Assembly (NCBI RefSeq): GCF_009939005.1
Contig: NZ_JAACJS010000011.1
Span: forward strand, 586,096 to 650,095
Reading direction: 5' to 3'
Origin: Sediminibacterium roseum
GTDB taxonomy: Bacteria > Bacteroidota > Bacteroidia > Chitinophagales > Chitinophagaceae
Length of the DNA stretch: 64,000 nucleotides
The notes under the pieces are model-generated. The model saw only the letters and a program-made list of their open reading frames with translations, ran no database searches and had not been told where the DNA came from. Shown here in pieces: positions 24,388 to 33,344 of the stretch (positions within the stretch are counted from its first letter, which is position 1; each line of letters opens with the position of its first letter). A program made the position numbers and the translations under genes.

Positions 24388-26292
24388 TTACTTCCCGTCT
24401 TCTCCTTCCTGTAATTTGGCCTTGATCTCGGCGAGGGCGCCCAGATCTCCCAAAGTTGCTTTTTCAACCTTAGCCTGGATGTTCTTGACAGCTTTTTTAG
24501 TGTTGTCAGACTCAGCTTTGGCTTCTTTTTTAGCAGCTTCCTTGGTTTCAACTTCCTGCTGTTGCCAGATGCGTGAATGGCTCAACACGATGCGTTTTTC
24601 GTTGCGGTCGAACTCGATCACCATGAACTGTGCAGTTTCATCAGCCTGAACCTGTTTGCCGTCTTCCTTATCGAGGTGGCGGTTAGGCGCGAACCCTTCG
24701 AGACCATATTGCAATTGCACCAGGGCGCCTTTGTCGTCCTTGCGGGTAACAGTGCCTTCGTGGATGGAACCAACTGCGAATGTATCTTCCAGGGCGTTCC
24801 ATGGATCTTCTTCGAGTTGTTTGTGTCCCAGCTGCAGTTTGCGGTTTTCTTTGTCGATGCTCAGAATGATCACATCGATCTGCTCACCAACTTTTGTATA
24901 GTCTGTAGGGTGATTGAAACGTTTCAACCAGCTCAGGTCGCTGATGTGGATCATACCACCGATACCTGGTTCCAGCTCAACAAATACACCGTACGGAGTG
25001 ATGTTTTTCACCAATCCTTTGTGCTTGCTTCCTTCCGGGAACTTGTTCTCAATGGTGTTCCATGGATCCTGGCTCATTTGTTTGATGCTCAGGCTCATTT
25101 TACGTGCGTCTTTGTCAAGGGTAACCACTTTGGCTTCGTACTCATCGCCCAATTTGAAGAATTCCTTCGCATTGATCGGTGTGTTCGCCCATGTGATCTC
25201 AGAAACGTGTACCAGTCCTTCAACACCAGGCTGAATTTCCAGGAACGCGCCGTAATCTTCGATATTTACCACCTTGCCTTTCACAACAGAACCTTCTGCC
25301 AAACCTTCAGGCAGCACATCCCATGGATGCGGTGTAAGTTGCTTCAAGCCGAGGCTGATGCGTTTTTTGTCGTCGTCGAAATCCAATACCACCACCTGTA
25401 ATTTCTGGTCCATCTTCACCACTTCGCTCGGGTGAGAGATACGTCCCCATGAAATATCCGTGATGTACAGCAAACCATCCAAACCGCCGAGGTCCATAAA
25501 AGCACCAAAATCCGTGATGTTTTTCACCACGCCTTCCAATACCTGGCCTTTCTCGAGTTTGCTCATGATCTCTGCACGTTGTGCTTCGATATCGCTTTCG
25601 ATCAGTGCCTTGTGCGATACAACGGCGTTCTTGATGGTTTCGTTGATCTTAACCACTTTGAATTCCATTGTTTTACCAACGAACTGATCGTAATCAGTTA
25701 CCGGTTTCACATCGATCTGTGAACCTGGCAGGAAGGTTTCCATGCCAAATACATCCACGATCAGGCCACCTTTTGTTTTGCTGGTAACGGTACCGGTAAT
25801 AACCTCGCCTGTTTTGTGAACCTCCACAATCCTTTCCCATGCACGGTAAATGCGGGCAGATTTGCGGCTCAGGTGCAGGTTACCGCTGCGGTCTTCTTTC
25901 TCTACCACCATTACTTCCACATCGTCTCCTACTTTCAGACCCTGAACATCGCGGAACTCGTTCAAAGAAACCAGTCCGTCGCTTTTGAAACCGATGTTTA
26001 CAACCACATCTGTTTTGGTCAAGGCAACAACTGATCCTTTTACGATCTCGCCATCTTCGATCTGTACGAAAGTGTCGTCATACACTTTATCGTATTTCAT
26101 TCTTTCTGATTCCTTGTAGTGACTCACATTGCGTTTGTCGATACTCCAATCGAAATCATCGTGCGCTGTTTCCACCACCGGGGCGGCTTCAGCTACAGGT
26201 GCATTTGTTGTCGCAGTAGTAACCTCAGGGCTGTCTTGAGCGCCGGAGTTATCCTGTGCATCTGCGTTTAGTTGTTTTTTAAATAAATTCAT
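24388..26292 (-). CDS. rpsA: 30S ribosomal protein S1
   Basis: S1 binds mRNA on the small subunit. The 634-residue protein has a Bacteroidota-type acidic, alanine-rich N-terminal extension (about 1-70). Six S1 domains follow; recurring signatures are GLVSLNEF, FMDLGGLDGLLYITDISWGRISHPSEV, GAFLEIQPGVEGLVHVSEITW, GVFVELEPGIGGMIHISDLSW and GALVQLQYGLEGFAPNRHL. The C-terminal tail is lysine and glutamate rich. The strong promoter upstream and the terminator downstream fit a single-gene unit. In this phylum, where Shine-Dalgarno sequences are weak, S1-dependent initiation is expected. Confidence 0.97.
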   Translation of the reverse strand: MNLFKKQLNADAQDNSGAQDSPEVTTATTNAPVAEAAPVVETAHDDFDWSIDKRNVSHYKESERMKYDKVYDDTFVQIEDGEIVKGSVVALTKTDVVVNIGFKSDGLVSLNEFRDVQGLKVGDDVEVMVVEKEDRSGNLHLSRKSARIYRAWERIVEVHKTGEVITGTVTSKTKGGLIVDVFGMETFLPGSQIDVKPVTDYDQFVGKTMEFKVVKINETIKNAVVSHKALIESDIEAQRAEIMSKLEKGQVLEGVVKNITDFGAFMDLGGLDGLLYITDISWGRISHPSEVVKMDQKLQVVVLDFDDDKKRISLGLKQLTPHPWDVLPEGLAEGSVVKGKVVNIEDYGAFLEIQPGVEGLVHVSEITWANTPINAKEFFKLGDEYEAKVVTLDKDARKMSLSIKQMSQDPWNTIENKFPEGSKHKGLVKNITPYGVFVELEPGIGGMIHISDLSWLKRFNHPTDYTKVGEQIDVIILSIDKENRKLQLGHKQLEEDPWNALEDTFAVGSIHEGTVTRKDDKGALVQLQYGLEGFAPNRHLDKEDGKQVQADETAQFMVIEFDRNEKRIVLSHSRIWQQQEVETKEAAKKEAKAESDNTKKAVKNIQAKVEKATLGDLGALAEIKAKLQEGEDGK

Positions 26293-26324
26293 ATAAGCTC
26301 CCGATGGTTTTTATTTCGGGGGAG

Positions 26325-26332
26325 CAAAGGTA
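26325..26332 (-). promoter_or_regulatory. Promoter of rpsA
   Basis: TACCTTTG on the minus strand matches TAnnTTTG exactly. A TTTG at 26356-26359 lies 23 bases upstream, close to the usual -33 spacing. The predicted leader is about 28 bases. Confidence 0.6.
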
Positions 26333-26486
26333 GGAAATATATAGGATTTACCCGCCAAAGCAGGCCCGCAAAAGTTTTTACCGGCCGGCGCTGTACACCG
26401 ATTTCAATGAAATCATTATCATATTCATAAATAATTAATTACTAACGTTTTGCTTCAGCCGAAAATCGTGTTTCTGCCCTTTCCCT

Positions 26487-26494
26487 TATCTTCG
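26487..26494 (+). promoter_or_regulatory. -7 promoter element of the methyltransferase gene at 26521
   Basis: TATCTTCG, 26 bases before the ATG, is the same variant seen at trpS and rlmI. Confidence 0.45.
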
Positions 26495-26520
26495 GCGTTC
26501 AACCCGATAAGCCGGCCCGT

Positions 26521-27174
26521 ATGAGCCTCGTTAAAAAATTATCCGACAACAAAGACAAAACTTCGCTGTCGCACAAAATGCGCAGCCGCCGGTTTGGCTT
26601 TTTTCTTTCGCTGATCCGGGACCTTCCCAGGCCCTTGTCGATCCTCGATATCGGCGGAACCATCGGTTATTGGGAGGCGATGGGTTTTAACGAAAAAGAC
26701 GTTCACATTACCCTGCTCAATCTTTACAGCGAACCCACCGGCAAACCCGGTTTCAGCAGTGTTTCGGGTGATGCGACAAAACTTGGGTTCGAGGACCAAT
26801 CTTTCGATATTGTTTTTTCCAACTCGGTGATCGAACATCTTTTCGATAAGAACAGCCAGCAGAAAATGGCCGCTGAAGTGGCACGCGTGGGCAAGCGGTA
26901 TTTCGTGCAAACGCCCAATTACTGGTTCCCGCTCGAACCGCACTGGATGTTCCCCTTCTTCCAGTACCTGCCGGTTCCCGCCCGGATCTTCCTGACGAGG
27001 AATTTTTCACTCGGCCATATCCCCAAAACACCTGACAAGCAAAAAGCAACGGAACAGGTGAACGAGATCCGCCTGCTTACCAAAAAAGAAATGAAGTCGC
27101 TTTTTCCCGGTGCTGATCTCTATGAAGAGAAATTCTTCGGGTTGAACAAATCGTTTGTGGCGTATCGTTTTTAA
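26521..27174 (+). CDS. Class I SAM-dependent methyltransferase
   Basis: The 217-residue cytoplasmic protein has a methyltransferase type-11 fold. The SAM-binding segment LSILDIGGTIGYWEAMGF, the motif VSGDATKLGFEDQSFDIVFSNSVIEHL and a proline-rich segment (YFVQTPNYWFPLEPHWMFPF) resemble sugar- or lipid-modifying methyltransferases near polysaccharide genes. None of those are adjacent here, so the substrate is unknown. It ends four bases inside the convergent VanZ-like gene. Confidence 0.85.
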   Translation: MSLVKKLSDNKDKTSLSHKMRSRRFGFFLSLIRDLPRPLSILDIGGTIGYWEAMGFNEKDVHITLLNLYSEPTGKPGFSSVSGDATKLGFEDQSFDIVFSNSVIEHLFDKNSQQKMAAEVARVGKRYFVQTPNYWFPLEPHWMFPFFQYLPVPARIFLTRNFSLGHIPKTPDKQKATEQVNEIRLLTKKEMKSLFPGADLYEEKFFGLNKSFVAYRF

Positions 27175-27563
27175 CCGCCCACATCGTTCTTTTTCCCACG
27201 CACCAGGTAACGGACGGATAAAAATACAACCGCGATTGCGGTATAAAAGGCGAGCCCCTTCAGGTTTGCATAAATGTCTTCCTTGTCGAACCTCCCGTGC
27301 ACCCGTGTGTGAAAAATTTTATTGCACAGCGGTTGCAGGTATTCGATCATCACACCAAACAGGGCCAGGCCAGCGAGGATGAACACCAGTCCCCTCCCAA
27401 AAAGAACATGCAGGAAAGCCGCGGCGCCGAAATAGAAAAGCGTGTGCAATAGTTTGTCGTTGCCGCGCAGGGGAACCGGGATCTTGACCAGGAAGCCGAT
27501 CACAGCAAAGACAAAACAGGTAACAAGAATAATGACCTTATGACTGGTTCGTAAATTGAACAT
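27171..27563 (-). CDS. VanZ-like membrane protein
   Basis: This 130-residue inner-membrane protein has about four hydrophobic segments. The VanZ-family signature appears as NDKLLHTLFYFGAAAFL and GVMIEYLQPL, with acidic DKEDIYANLKG before the last segment. The family is named for a teicoplanin resistance accessory protein, but most bacterial members have no known function. The gene converges on the methyltransferase gene, with a four-base overlap. Confidence 0.85.
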   Translation of the reverse strand: MFNLRTSHKVIILVTCFVFAVIGFLVKIPVPLRGNDKLLHTLFYFGAAAFLHVLFGRGLVFILAGLALFGVMIEYLQPLCNKIFHTRVHGRFDKEDIYANLKGLAFYTAIAVVFLSVRYLVRGKKNDVGG

Positions 27564-27710
27564 GCGTTGCTAAAAATAACACCTGGATGGATACCGGAGC
27601 TTTTTTTCTGCCGCCCGAAAGATCTGTTGTTTTACAGGATAAACCGTTCCAGGTTCCTTAATTCTTCATTATATTTAAAACGGCTGAAAATCTTTACTTC
27701 GCCCCCGCTT

Positions 27711-28586
27711 ATGAAAACATCTTTTTCACGTTTTACACGGCATTGTGCCGCTCTCTCGCTACTGCTTGTGTTATGCAGTGGCGCCAGTAATCGCGGAACC
27801 GTTACGGAGGATTGGATCGATCTCTTCAACGGCAAAGACATCAACAACTGGATCGTTAAGATCCAGCACCACGAAACGGGTGATAATTACGCGAATACTT
27901 TCCGTGCGGAAGACAGGATCATCAAGGTGAGGTACGATGGATATGACAAGTTCAACGAGCAGTTTGGCCATTTGTATTTCAAACAGCCTTACTCTTATTA
28001 CCATTTGAAATTTGAATACCGTTTTACCGGAGAATGGAGAAAAGATGCACCGGGCTATACCGAGCTCAACAGCGGCGTGATGTATCATTCACAGGATCCG
28101 CGTACAATGCCGAAGGAGCAGGACTGGCCCATCTCCATCGAAATGCAGCTGCTGGCAGGTCTGCCCGATGGCAAACCAAGACCCACCGGCAATATGTGTT
28201 CTCCCGGAACCAATATTGTTTACAAAGGGAAACTCGATACCAGGCATTGCATCAACTCCAGCTCCAAAACCTACCCCGCCAATAACGACTGGATCAGGGC
28301 CGAGCTTATTGTGCTTGGCGATTCGCTGATCACGCACATCATCAATGGAGATACGGTGCTTCAATATTCAAAGCCGCAGATCGGTGGAGATGTGGTAAAC
28401 CGCTACGATCCCAAACAAAAGATAGACGGCACCATACTCGATCACGGCTTTATCGCTTTGCAGAGCGAAGGGCAACCCGTGGATTTCAGGAATGTGAAGT
28501 TGCTGAACCTGGAAGGTTGCATGGACAAAGCGTCGAAAAGCTACAGGAGTTATTTTGTGAAGGGGAATGCGGGGCTTTGTAAATAA
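27711..28586 (+). CDS. DUF1080 / 3-keto-disaccharide hydrolase-like protein
   Basis: After a signal peptide (MKTSFSRFTRHCAALSLLLVLCSGA), the 291-residue protein has the concanavalin-like DUF1080 domain. It shows WIDLFNGKDINNWIVKI near the start, the central NSGVMYHSQDP, and the C-terminal GFIALQSEGQPVDFRNVKLLNL. Members are abundant in Bacteroidota and Planctomycetes; some hydrolyse 3-keto-glycosides. The long frame begins at 27567, but the signal peptide starts at 27711. It stands alone between VanZ and uxuA, about 1 kb from the sugar genes. Confidence 0.9.
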   Translation: MKTSFSRFTRHCAALSLLLVLCSGASNRGTVTEDWIDLFNGKDINNWIVKIQHHETGDNYANTFRAEDRIIKVRYDGYDKFNEQFGHLYFKQPYSYYHLKFEYRFTGEWRKDAPGYTELNSGVMYHSQDPRTMPKEQDWPISIEMQLLAGLPDGKPRPTGNMCSPGTNIVYKGKLDTRHCINSSSKTYPANNDWIRAELIVLGDSLITHIINGDTVLQYSKPQIGGDVVNRYDPKQKIDGTILDHGFIALQSEGQPVDFRNVKLLNLEGCMDKASKSYRSYFVKGNAGLCK

Positions 28587-28587
28587 A

Positions 28588-28615
28588 CAGGAGTCATCCG
28601 GTTGGACAACTCCTG
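28588..28615 (+). terminator. Terminator between DUF1080 gene and uxuA
   Basis: A 7-bp stem (28588-28594 with 28609-28615) starts right after the DUF1080 stop codon. No T-run follows, so it is moderate evidence only. Confidence 0.4.
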
Positions 28616-28698
28616 CATATACACCAGTTTCTTAAGAAAAATATCTGACACAAACTTTGGCCCCTGTTTTTTGAGAACAACAACGGGTTTAGACAGGT

Positions 28699-29859
28699 TT
28701 ACATTGATCGTTCGATTCCCAGTTCCAGTCCACGCAACTCCGCCAAACCACGCAAACGGCCAATCGCCGTATAACCCGGGTAGGCATCTGTTTTTTTCAG
28801 ATCGTCCAACATCTGGTGGCCGTGGTCGGGACGCATGGGTATTGAGATCTTCCTTCTTCTTTGCACCGCTACAATCTCTTTTACTACCGCGTACATATCC
28901 ACATCGCCATCAAGGTGATCGGCCTCGAAGAAATTCCCTTCGGCATCACGCCTGGTAGAGCGCAGGTGCAGGAAGTGTATGTAATCGCCGAGGCGTTTAA
29001 CCATACCGGGCAGGTCGTTGTCTGCGCGAACGCCAAATGACCCTGTGCAAAAACAAAACCCGTTTGCGGGCGATGCAACTGCATTGCGCAGGTCGTTGGC
29101 ATCTTCTTCCGTGCTCATGATGCGCGGCAATCCCAAAACCGAATACGGCGGATCATCTGGGTGTATGGCCATTTTCAGGCCAAGCGCTTCTGCAACCGGT
29201 ACCACTTCCCGCAGGAAATAAAACAGGTGCTCTTTTAATTTTGCGCGATCGATGCCTTCGTATTTTTTGAGCGCCTCGAATATCTGTTCGGGTGTAAACT
29301 GCTCACGGCTGCCGGGCAACCCGAGCAATGTGTTTTTGCAAAGCAGGTCCTTTTCTTCCTGCGACATGGATGCAAGTTTCTTTTTCCCGCGTTCAATTTC
29401 TTCGGGCGTATAATCCTTCTCTGCGCCAGGGCGTTTGAGCAAAAACAGGTCGAACGCAATGAATGCCGCTTTTTCAAAATATAAAGCGCGACTGCGGTCG
29501 GGCATCTCGTAAGCAATATCTGTACGCACCCAGTCGAGAATCGGCATGAAGTTGTAAGTGATCACTTTTAACCCGCATTGGGCAACATTGTGCAGGCTGA
29601 CCTTGTATTTCTCTATCCATTCCTGGAAGTTCCCATACTGTCTTTTGATGTCTTCATGAACGGGTAAACTTTCGATCACCGTCCAGGTCATGCCCGCGGC
29701 TTCAATCAACGCTTTTCTTTCATTGATGGCTTCAACGGTCCATATTTCTCCTACCGGGATCTGGTGCAGTGCGCTTACAACGCCTGTGCAACCTGATTGC
29801 CTGATGTCCCAAAGACTAACCGGATCATCCGGCCCGTACCAACGCATGGTATGCTCCAT
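28699..29859 (-). CDS. uxuA: Mannonate dehydratase
   Basis: UxuA dehydrates D-mannonate to 2-keto-3-deoxygluconate in glucuronate catabolism. The N-terminus [23 protein letters not shown] closely matches the family, and [22 protein letters not shown] and FCTGSFG are conserved segments around the active site. Length 386 is normal. It is the likely sink for glucuronate released by the GH115 enzyme at 51-53.5 kb; uxaC and uxuB are not in the window. It follows the ara operon but has its own -7 element and a large hairpin upstream. Confidence 0.95.
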   Translation of the reverse strand: MEHTMRWYGPDDPVSLWDIRQSGCTGVVSALHQIPVGEIWTVEAINERKALIEAAGMTWTVIESLPVHEDIKRQYGNFQEWIEKYKVSLHNVAQCGLKVITYNFMPILDWVRTDIAYEMPDRSRALYFEKAAFIAFDLFLLKRPGAEKDYTPEEIERGKKKLASMSQEEKDLLCKNTLLGLPGSREQFTPEQIFEALKKYEGIDRAKLKEHLFYFLREVVPVAEALGLKMAIHPDDPPYSVLGLPRIMSTEEDANDLRNAVASPANGFCFCTGSFGVRADNDLPGMVKRLGDYIHFLHLRSTRRDAEGNFFEADHLDGDVDMYAVVKEIVAVQRRRKISIPMRPDHGHQMLDDLKKTDAYPGYTAIGRLRGLAELRGLELGIERSM

Positions 29860-29867
29860 TTTTTCTT

Positions 29868-29902
29868 AGCTTTTGGCTATCCGCTCCTGGCTGATAGCTT
29901 GT
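29868..29902. repeat. Heptad tandem repeat, locus 3
   Basis: Five 7-base units carry the triplet GC(T) in constant phase (GCT at 29869, 29876, 29883, 29890 and 29897). They lie in the uxuA leader, just upstream of the ATG at 29859. Confidence 0.5.
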
Positions 29903-29939
29903 TTGATGAATAAGGAGGAAGCTCTGTTCCTTCCCCGGA

Positions 29940-29947
29940 CAAACCTA
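29940..29947 (-). promoter_or_regulatory. -7 promoter element of uxuA
   Basis: TAGGTTTG on the minus strand matches TAnnTTTG exactly, 80 bases upstream of the ATG. No -33 element at regular spacing was found; the region upstream is the 20-bp dyad. Confidence 0.45.
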
Positions 29948-29953
29948 AAATAA

Positions 29954-30005
29954 TTCGCCAAAGATTTCGCAGTCGTTTGAAAAAAACTGCGAAATCGATG
30001 GCGAA
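29954..30005 (-). terminator. Large hairpin after the ara operon, upstream of uxuA
   Basis: Arms 29954-29973 and 29986-30005 match at 18 of 20 positions, with a 12-base loop, 58 bases past the symporter stop. It probably ends the ara transcript, though the T-run is weak (ATTATTTTAGG). Lying directly upstream of the uxuA -7 element, it might also bind a regulator. Confidence 0.6.
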
Positions 30006-30062
30006 GATTTATTTCGTGGATTTTGAATGATGAATCGCCGTTGCGGCTTTACATCCATCAAA

Positions 30063-31736
30063 TTACCAAAACAAAGTATACAAAGCAGCCAGCAGTCCGC
30101 ACACGATCAAAGCGCCCACGGCAAAGCCGGGTTTCATTTTGAACATTGAGCTGTCTACTTCGAGGCCGTTGGTTTTTACGCCGCGCTTGTTCTCGATGGT
30201 GCTGATGATCCACATGCCCACGATACAGAGTATGAACACAAAGCCCATCCTGTCGAGAAAAGGAATGGTGTAAATACCATCTTCCTGCGCTGCAAAACCC
30301 ATCGGTGAAAGAAAGGAAAGGTCCGCAAATTTTGGAAGGAACTTAAGAATGATCGAAAAGATAAAACCGCCGATGGTTGCAAAAAGGGCCGCATTGGAAG
30401 TTGTTTTCTTCCAGAAAAACCCTAAAATGAACATCGCAAAAATACCCGGGCTCACAAAGCCTGTATACTCCTGTATGTATTTGAACCCACCTTTCTCGAT
30501 ACCAAGGTATGGGGCGATCAATATGGCGATGAGCATGGAAACAACGACCACTATCTTACCGATCCAAACCATTTTCTTCTCGCTTGCATCCGGCGCGATC
30601 TTCTTTTTATAAATATCAAGTGTGAAGATGGTTGAGATACTGTTCGCCTTACCCGCCAACGATGCAACGATCGCCGCTGTGAGGGCCGCAAAGGATAATC
30701 CTTTGAGGCCGCCCGGTAAAAGGTTCAGCAGGGATGGATATGCTTTGTCGCCAACAACCTGGCCGCTTGCATCCACCAGTTCATTGTTGTTGAAATATCC
30801 TTTCTGGTTGAGCACAAACGCCGCGATACCCGGCAATACCACGATCACAGGCATCAGCAATTTCAGGAACGCAGCAAAAAGAATTCCTTTGCGCGCAGTC
30901 GGAAGGTCTGCACCCAGTGCGCGTTGTGTGATGTATTGGTTACAACCCCAGTAATTCAGGTTAACGATCCACATACCACCCACCAACACCGTGAGCCCCG
31001 GGAGATCGAGGTAATTGGGATTGTCTTTTTTGAAGATCATGTGGAAATGATCGTCGGCATGCTGCATCATCAGGTTAAACCCGTTGATGGTGCCGGTTGT
31101 GCCATACTCCTTACTTACAAGGTTCAGTGCGAGATAGGTGGTTACAAGTCCGCCGAGGATCAGGAAGAACACCTGTATCACATCTGTAAACCCGATCACC
31201 TTCATACCACCGAGTGTGATGATGATGGCAAAGATCCCCAGCACATACATACAGAGATAGATATTGATGCCGCTGATGCTGTTGATGGCGAGTGCACCGA
31301 GGTACAATATGGAAGTGAGGTTCACGATCACATACAGCAGCAACCAGAACACGGCCATGATCATCGCCACGGTTCCATTGTAGCGCTGGCTGAGAAACTG
31401 GGGCATTGTGTAGATCTTGTTTTTAAGATACACAGGTATAAAAAATATCGCAACGATCATCAATGTTGCCGCTGCCATCCACTCGTAAGTAGAGATGGCG
31501 AGCCCCATTTTAAAACCGCTTCCGCTCATCCCGATAAACTGTTCCGCGGAGATATTGGATGCGATCAACGATGCACCGATGGCCCACCACGTGAGCGATC
31601 CCTCTGCCAAAAAATAATCGTGCGAAGCCGTTGTGCTCGCCTTCTTCTTTTTCCTGTAAACCCAATACCCGTACGTGGCAACGATAACAAAGTAGATCAG
31701 GAACACAATGTAATCGGCGGTTTGCAATGATTTCAT
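30063..31736 (-). CDS. Sodium/sugar symporter (SglT-type)
   Basis: A 557-residue inner-membrane SSS transporter with about 14 hydrophobic segments. GSLTWWAIGASLIASNISAEQFIGMSGSGF and the following EWMAA segment are typical of the SglT branch that cotransports sodium with monosaccharides. As the last gene of the ara operon, directly after araA, it most likely imports L-arabinose released in the periplasm, possibly also xylose. It is separated from araA by 99 bases and followed by a large hairpin. Confidence 0.93.
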   Translation of the reverse strand: MKSLQTADYIVFLIYFVIVATYGYWVYRKKKKASTTASHDYFLAEGSLTWWAIGASLIASNISAEQFIGMSGSGFKMGLAISTYEWMAAATLMIVAIFFIPVYLKNKIYTMPQFLSQRYNGTVAMIMAVFWLLLYVIVNLTSILYLGALAINSISGINIYLCMYVLGIFAIIITLGGMKVIGFTDVIQVFFLILGGLVTTYLALNLVSKEYGTTGTINGFNLMMQHADDHFHMIFKKDNPNYLDLPGLTVLVGGMWIVNLNYWGCNQYITQRALGADLPTARKGILFAAFLKLLMPVIVVLPGIAAFVLNQKGYFNNNELVDASGQVVGDKAYPSLLNLLPGGLKGLSFAALTAAIVASLAGKANSISTIFTLDIYKKKIAPDASEKKMVWIGKIVVVVSMLIAILIAPYLGIEKGGFKYIQEYTGFVSPGIFAMFILGFFWKKTTSNAALFATIGGFIFSIILKFLPKFADLSFLSPMGFAAQEDGIYTIPFLDRMGFVFILCIVGMWIISTIENKRGVKTNGLEVDSSMFKMKPGFAVGALIVCGLLAALYTLFW

Positions 31737-31835
31737 AAGAGCAATTGTTTGATTGTGATTGTGAGTAGTTGTTTTTTATGTGCTGTTGATCGGTTGATGC
31801 ATTTACGATTGCCGCTTGCCCTTAACGAGGTAAGC

Positions 31836-33326
31836 TCACTGGTAATACCGTTCATTCCACCTCAACTCGTTTTTAAACTGGTGGATCTTCGTTTCCTTAT
31901 CGATCAATACCAGTTCGATGCCTGCCATCTCTGCAAAGTCTGTAAGGTGCTCCGTTGTTAAATTCTGGCTGTAGCAGGTATGGTGCGCTCCCCCGGCAAG
32001 TATCCACGCGGCGCAGCCGGTGTGCATGTTAGGGTATGGCTTCCACAGCACCCGTGCAACAGGAAGTTTGGGCATGCTCTGCATCGGCGCTACGGCGATC
32101 ACTTCGTTTACGAGCAACCTGAAGCGGTTACCCATGTCTACAATAGATGCATTCAGTGCAGGGCCCGGCGCCGAATTGAATACCAGCCGCACCGGATCGG
32201 CCTTACCGCCAATACCCAGCGGATGTATCTCGCACGATGGTTTTGCATCCGCGATGCTTTCACAGATCTCGAGCATATGGCTTCCCAGTACCAGCCTGTT
32301 GTCGGGATTGAAATGATAGGTATAATCTTCCATAAAACTATTGCCGCCTTTCATACCCGCTCCCATCACCTTCATCGCGCGAACGAGCGCAGCCGTTTTC
32401 CAGTCGCCTTCGCCGGCAAAGCCAAAACCCTTGCCCATCAGGCGTTGCGCCGCAATACCCGGAAGCTGTACCATGCCGTGCAGATCCTCGAATGTGTCTG
32501 TGAATCCTTTGAAGTTTCCGTCGCGTAAAAATGTTTCGATCCCTATTTCGATCTTTGCTGCTTCCCGCAGCGATGCGTGCTGCGCACCTCCTCTCAGCAA
32601 CGTATCCATCAGCAGGTATTTGTCTGCATACTCTTCAACAAGCGCATCGATCTGCGCATCGGTTGTTGCATCGATCACTTTTACCAGGTCGCCAACACCA
32701 TATGTGTTTACACTGTAACCGAATTTAATTTCGGCTTCCACTTTATCGCCTTCTGTTACGGCAACATTGCGCATGTTGTCTCCGAAGCGTGCGAATCTGG
32801 CAGACTGCCAATCGTTCCATGCAGCAGCGGCCCTTGCCCATGCATCTATCTTGCCGAGCGATTCCGGGTCTTCCCAATAACCCACCACCACTTTCCTGTT
32901 CAACCGCATGCGGCTCATGATAAACCCAAACTCGCGATCGCCGTGCGCCGACTGGTTGAGGTTCATAAAATCCATATCGATGGTTGCCCAGGGAATGTCG
33001 CGGTTGAATTGGGTATGAAAATGAAGCATTGGTTTCTGCAGTATTTTCAAACCGCCGATCCACATTTTTGCAGGGGAAAAAGTATGCATCCATGCAATTA
33101 CGCCTATACAGTTTTCGGCCGTGTTCGCTTCCATACATACCGCATAGATTTCTTCTGCAGACTTCACGGTCGGTTTGTACACAATACTCACGGGTATCAG
33201 CGCCGATGCATGCAATGATGCGGCGATGGTTTGCGAATGCTCCGCTACTTTTTGCAAAGTTTCGTCGCCATACAAATGCTGGCTGCCGGTGATGAACCAT
33301 ACTTCTTTTTTCTTGAGATCGATCAT
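31836..33326 (-). CDS. araA: L-arabinose isomerase
   Basis: AraA converts L-arabinose to L-ribulose in the cytoplasm. The 496-residue length and the signatures [58 protein letters not shown] and [16 protein letters not shown] are characteristic, including the metal-site histidines and glutamates near the C-terminus. It is preceded by the GH127 gene at 18 bases and followed by the symporter. Confidence 0.97.
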   Translation of the reverse strand: MIDLKKKEVWFITGSQHLYGDETLQKVAEHSQTIAASLHASALIPVSIVYKPTVKSAEEIYAVCMEANTAENCIGVIAWMHTFSPAKMWIGGLKILQKPMLHFHTQFNRDIPWATIDMDFMNLNQSAHGDREFGFIMSRMRLNRKVVVGYWEDPESLGKIDAWARAAAAWNDWQSARFARFGDNMRNVAVTEGDKVEAEIKFGYSVNTYGVGDLVKVIDATTDAQIDALVEEYADKYLLMDTLLRGGAQHASLREAAKIEIGIETFLRDGNFKGFTDTFEDLHGMVQLPGIAAQRLMGKGFGFAGEGDWKTAALVRAMKVMGAGMKGGNSFMEDYTYHFNPDNRLVLGSHMLEICESIADAKPSCEIHPLGIGGKADPVRLVFNSAPGPALNASIVDMGNRFRLLVNEVIAVAPMQSMPKLPVARVLWKPYPNMHTGCAAWILAGGAHHTCYSQNLTTEHLTDFAEMAGIELVLIDKETKIHQFKNELRWNERYYQ

Positions 33327-33344
33327 ATCACTCTGTTTAAGCTG

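Noticed and set aside
26297-26325. Hairpin in the rpsA leader that could be an autoregulatory structure
   Set aside because: The promoter box at 26325-26332 puts the transcript start inside the hairpin, so most of the 5' arm would not be in the mRNA.
31781-31800. ATCGGTTG in the araA-symporter gap resembling the LacI operator
   Set aside because: Only the central eight bases match, the outer arms do not, and the site is within an operon; treated as chance.
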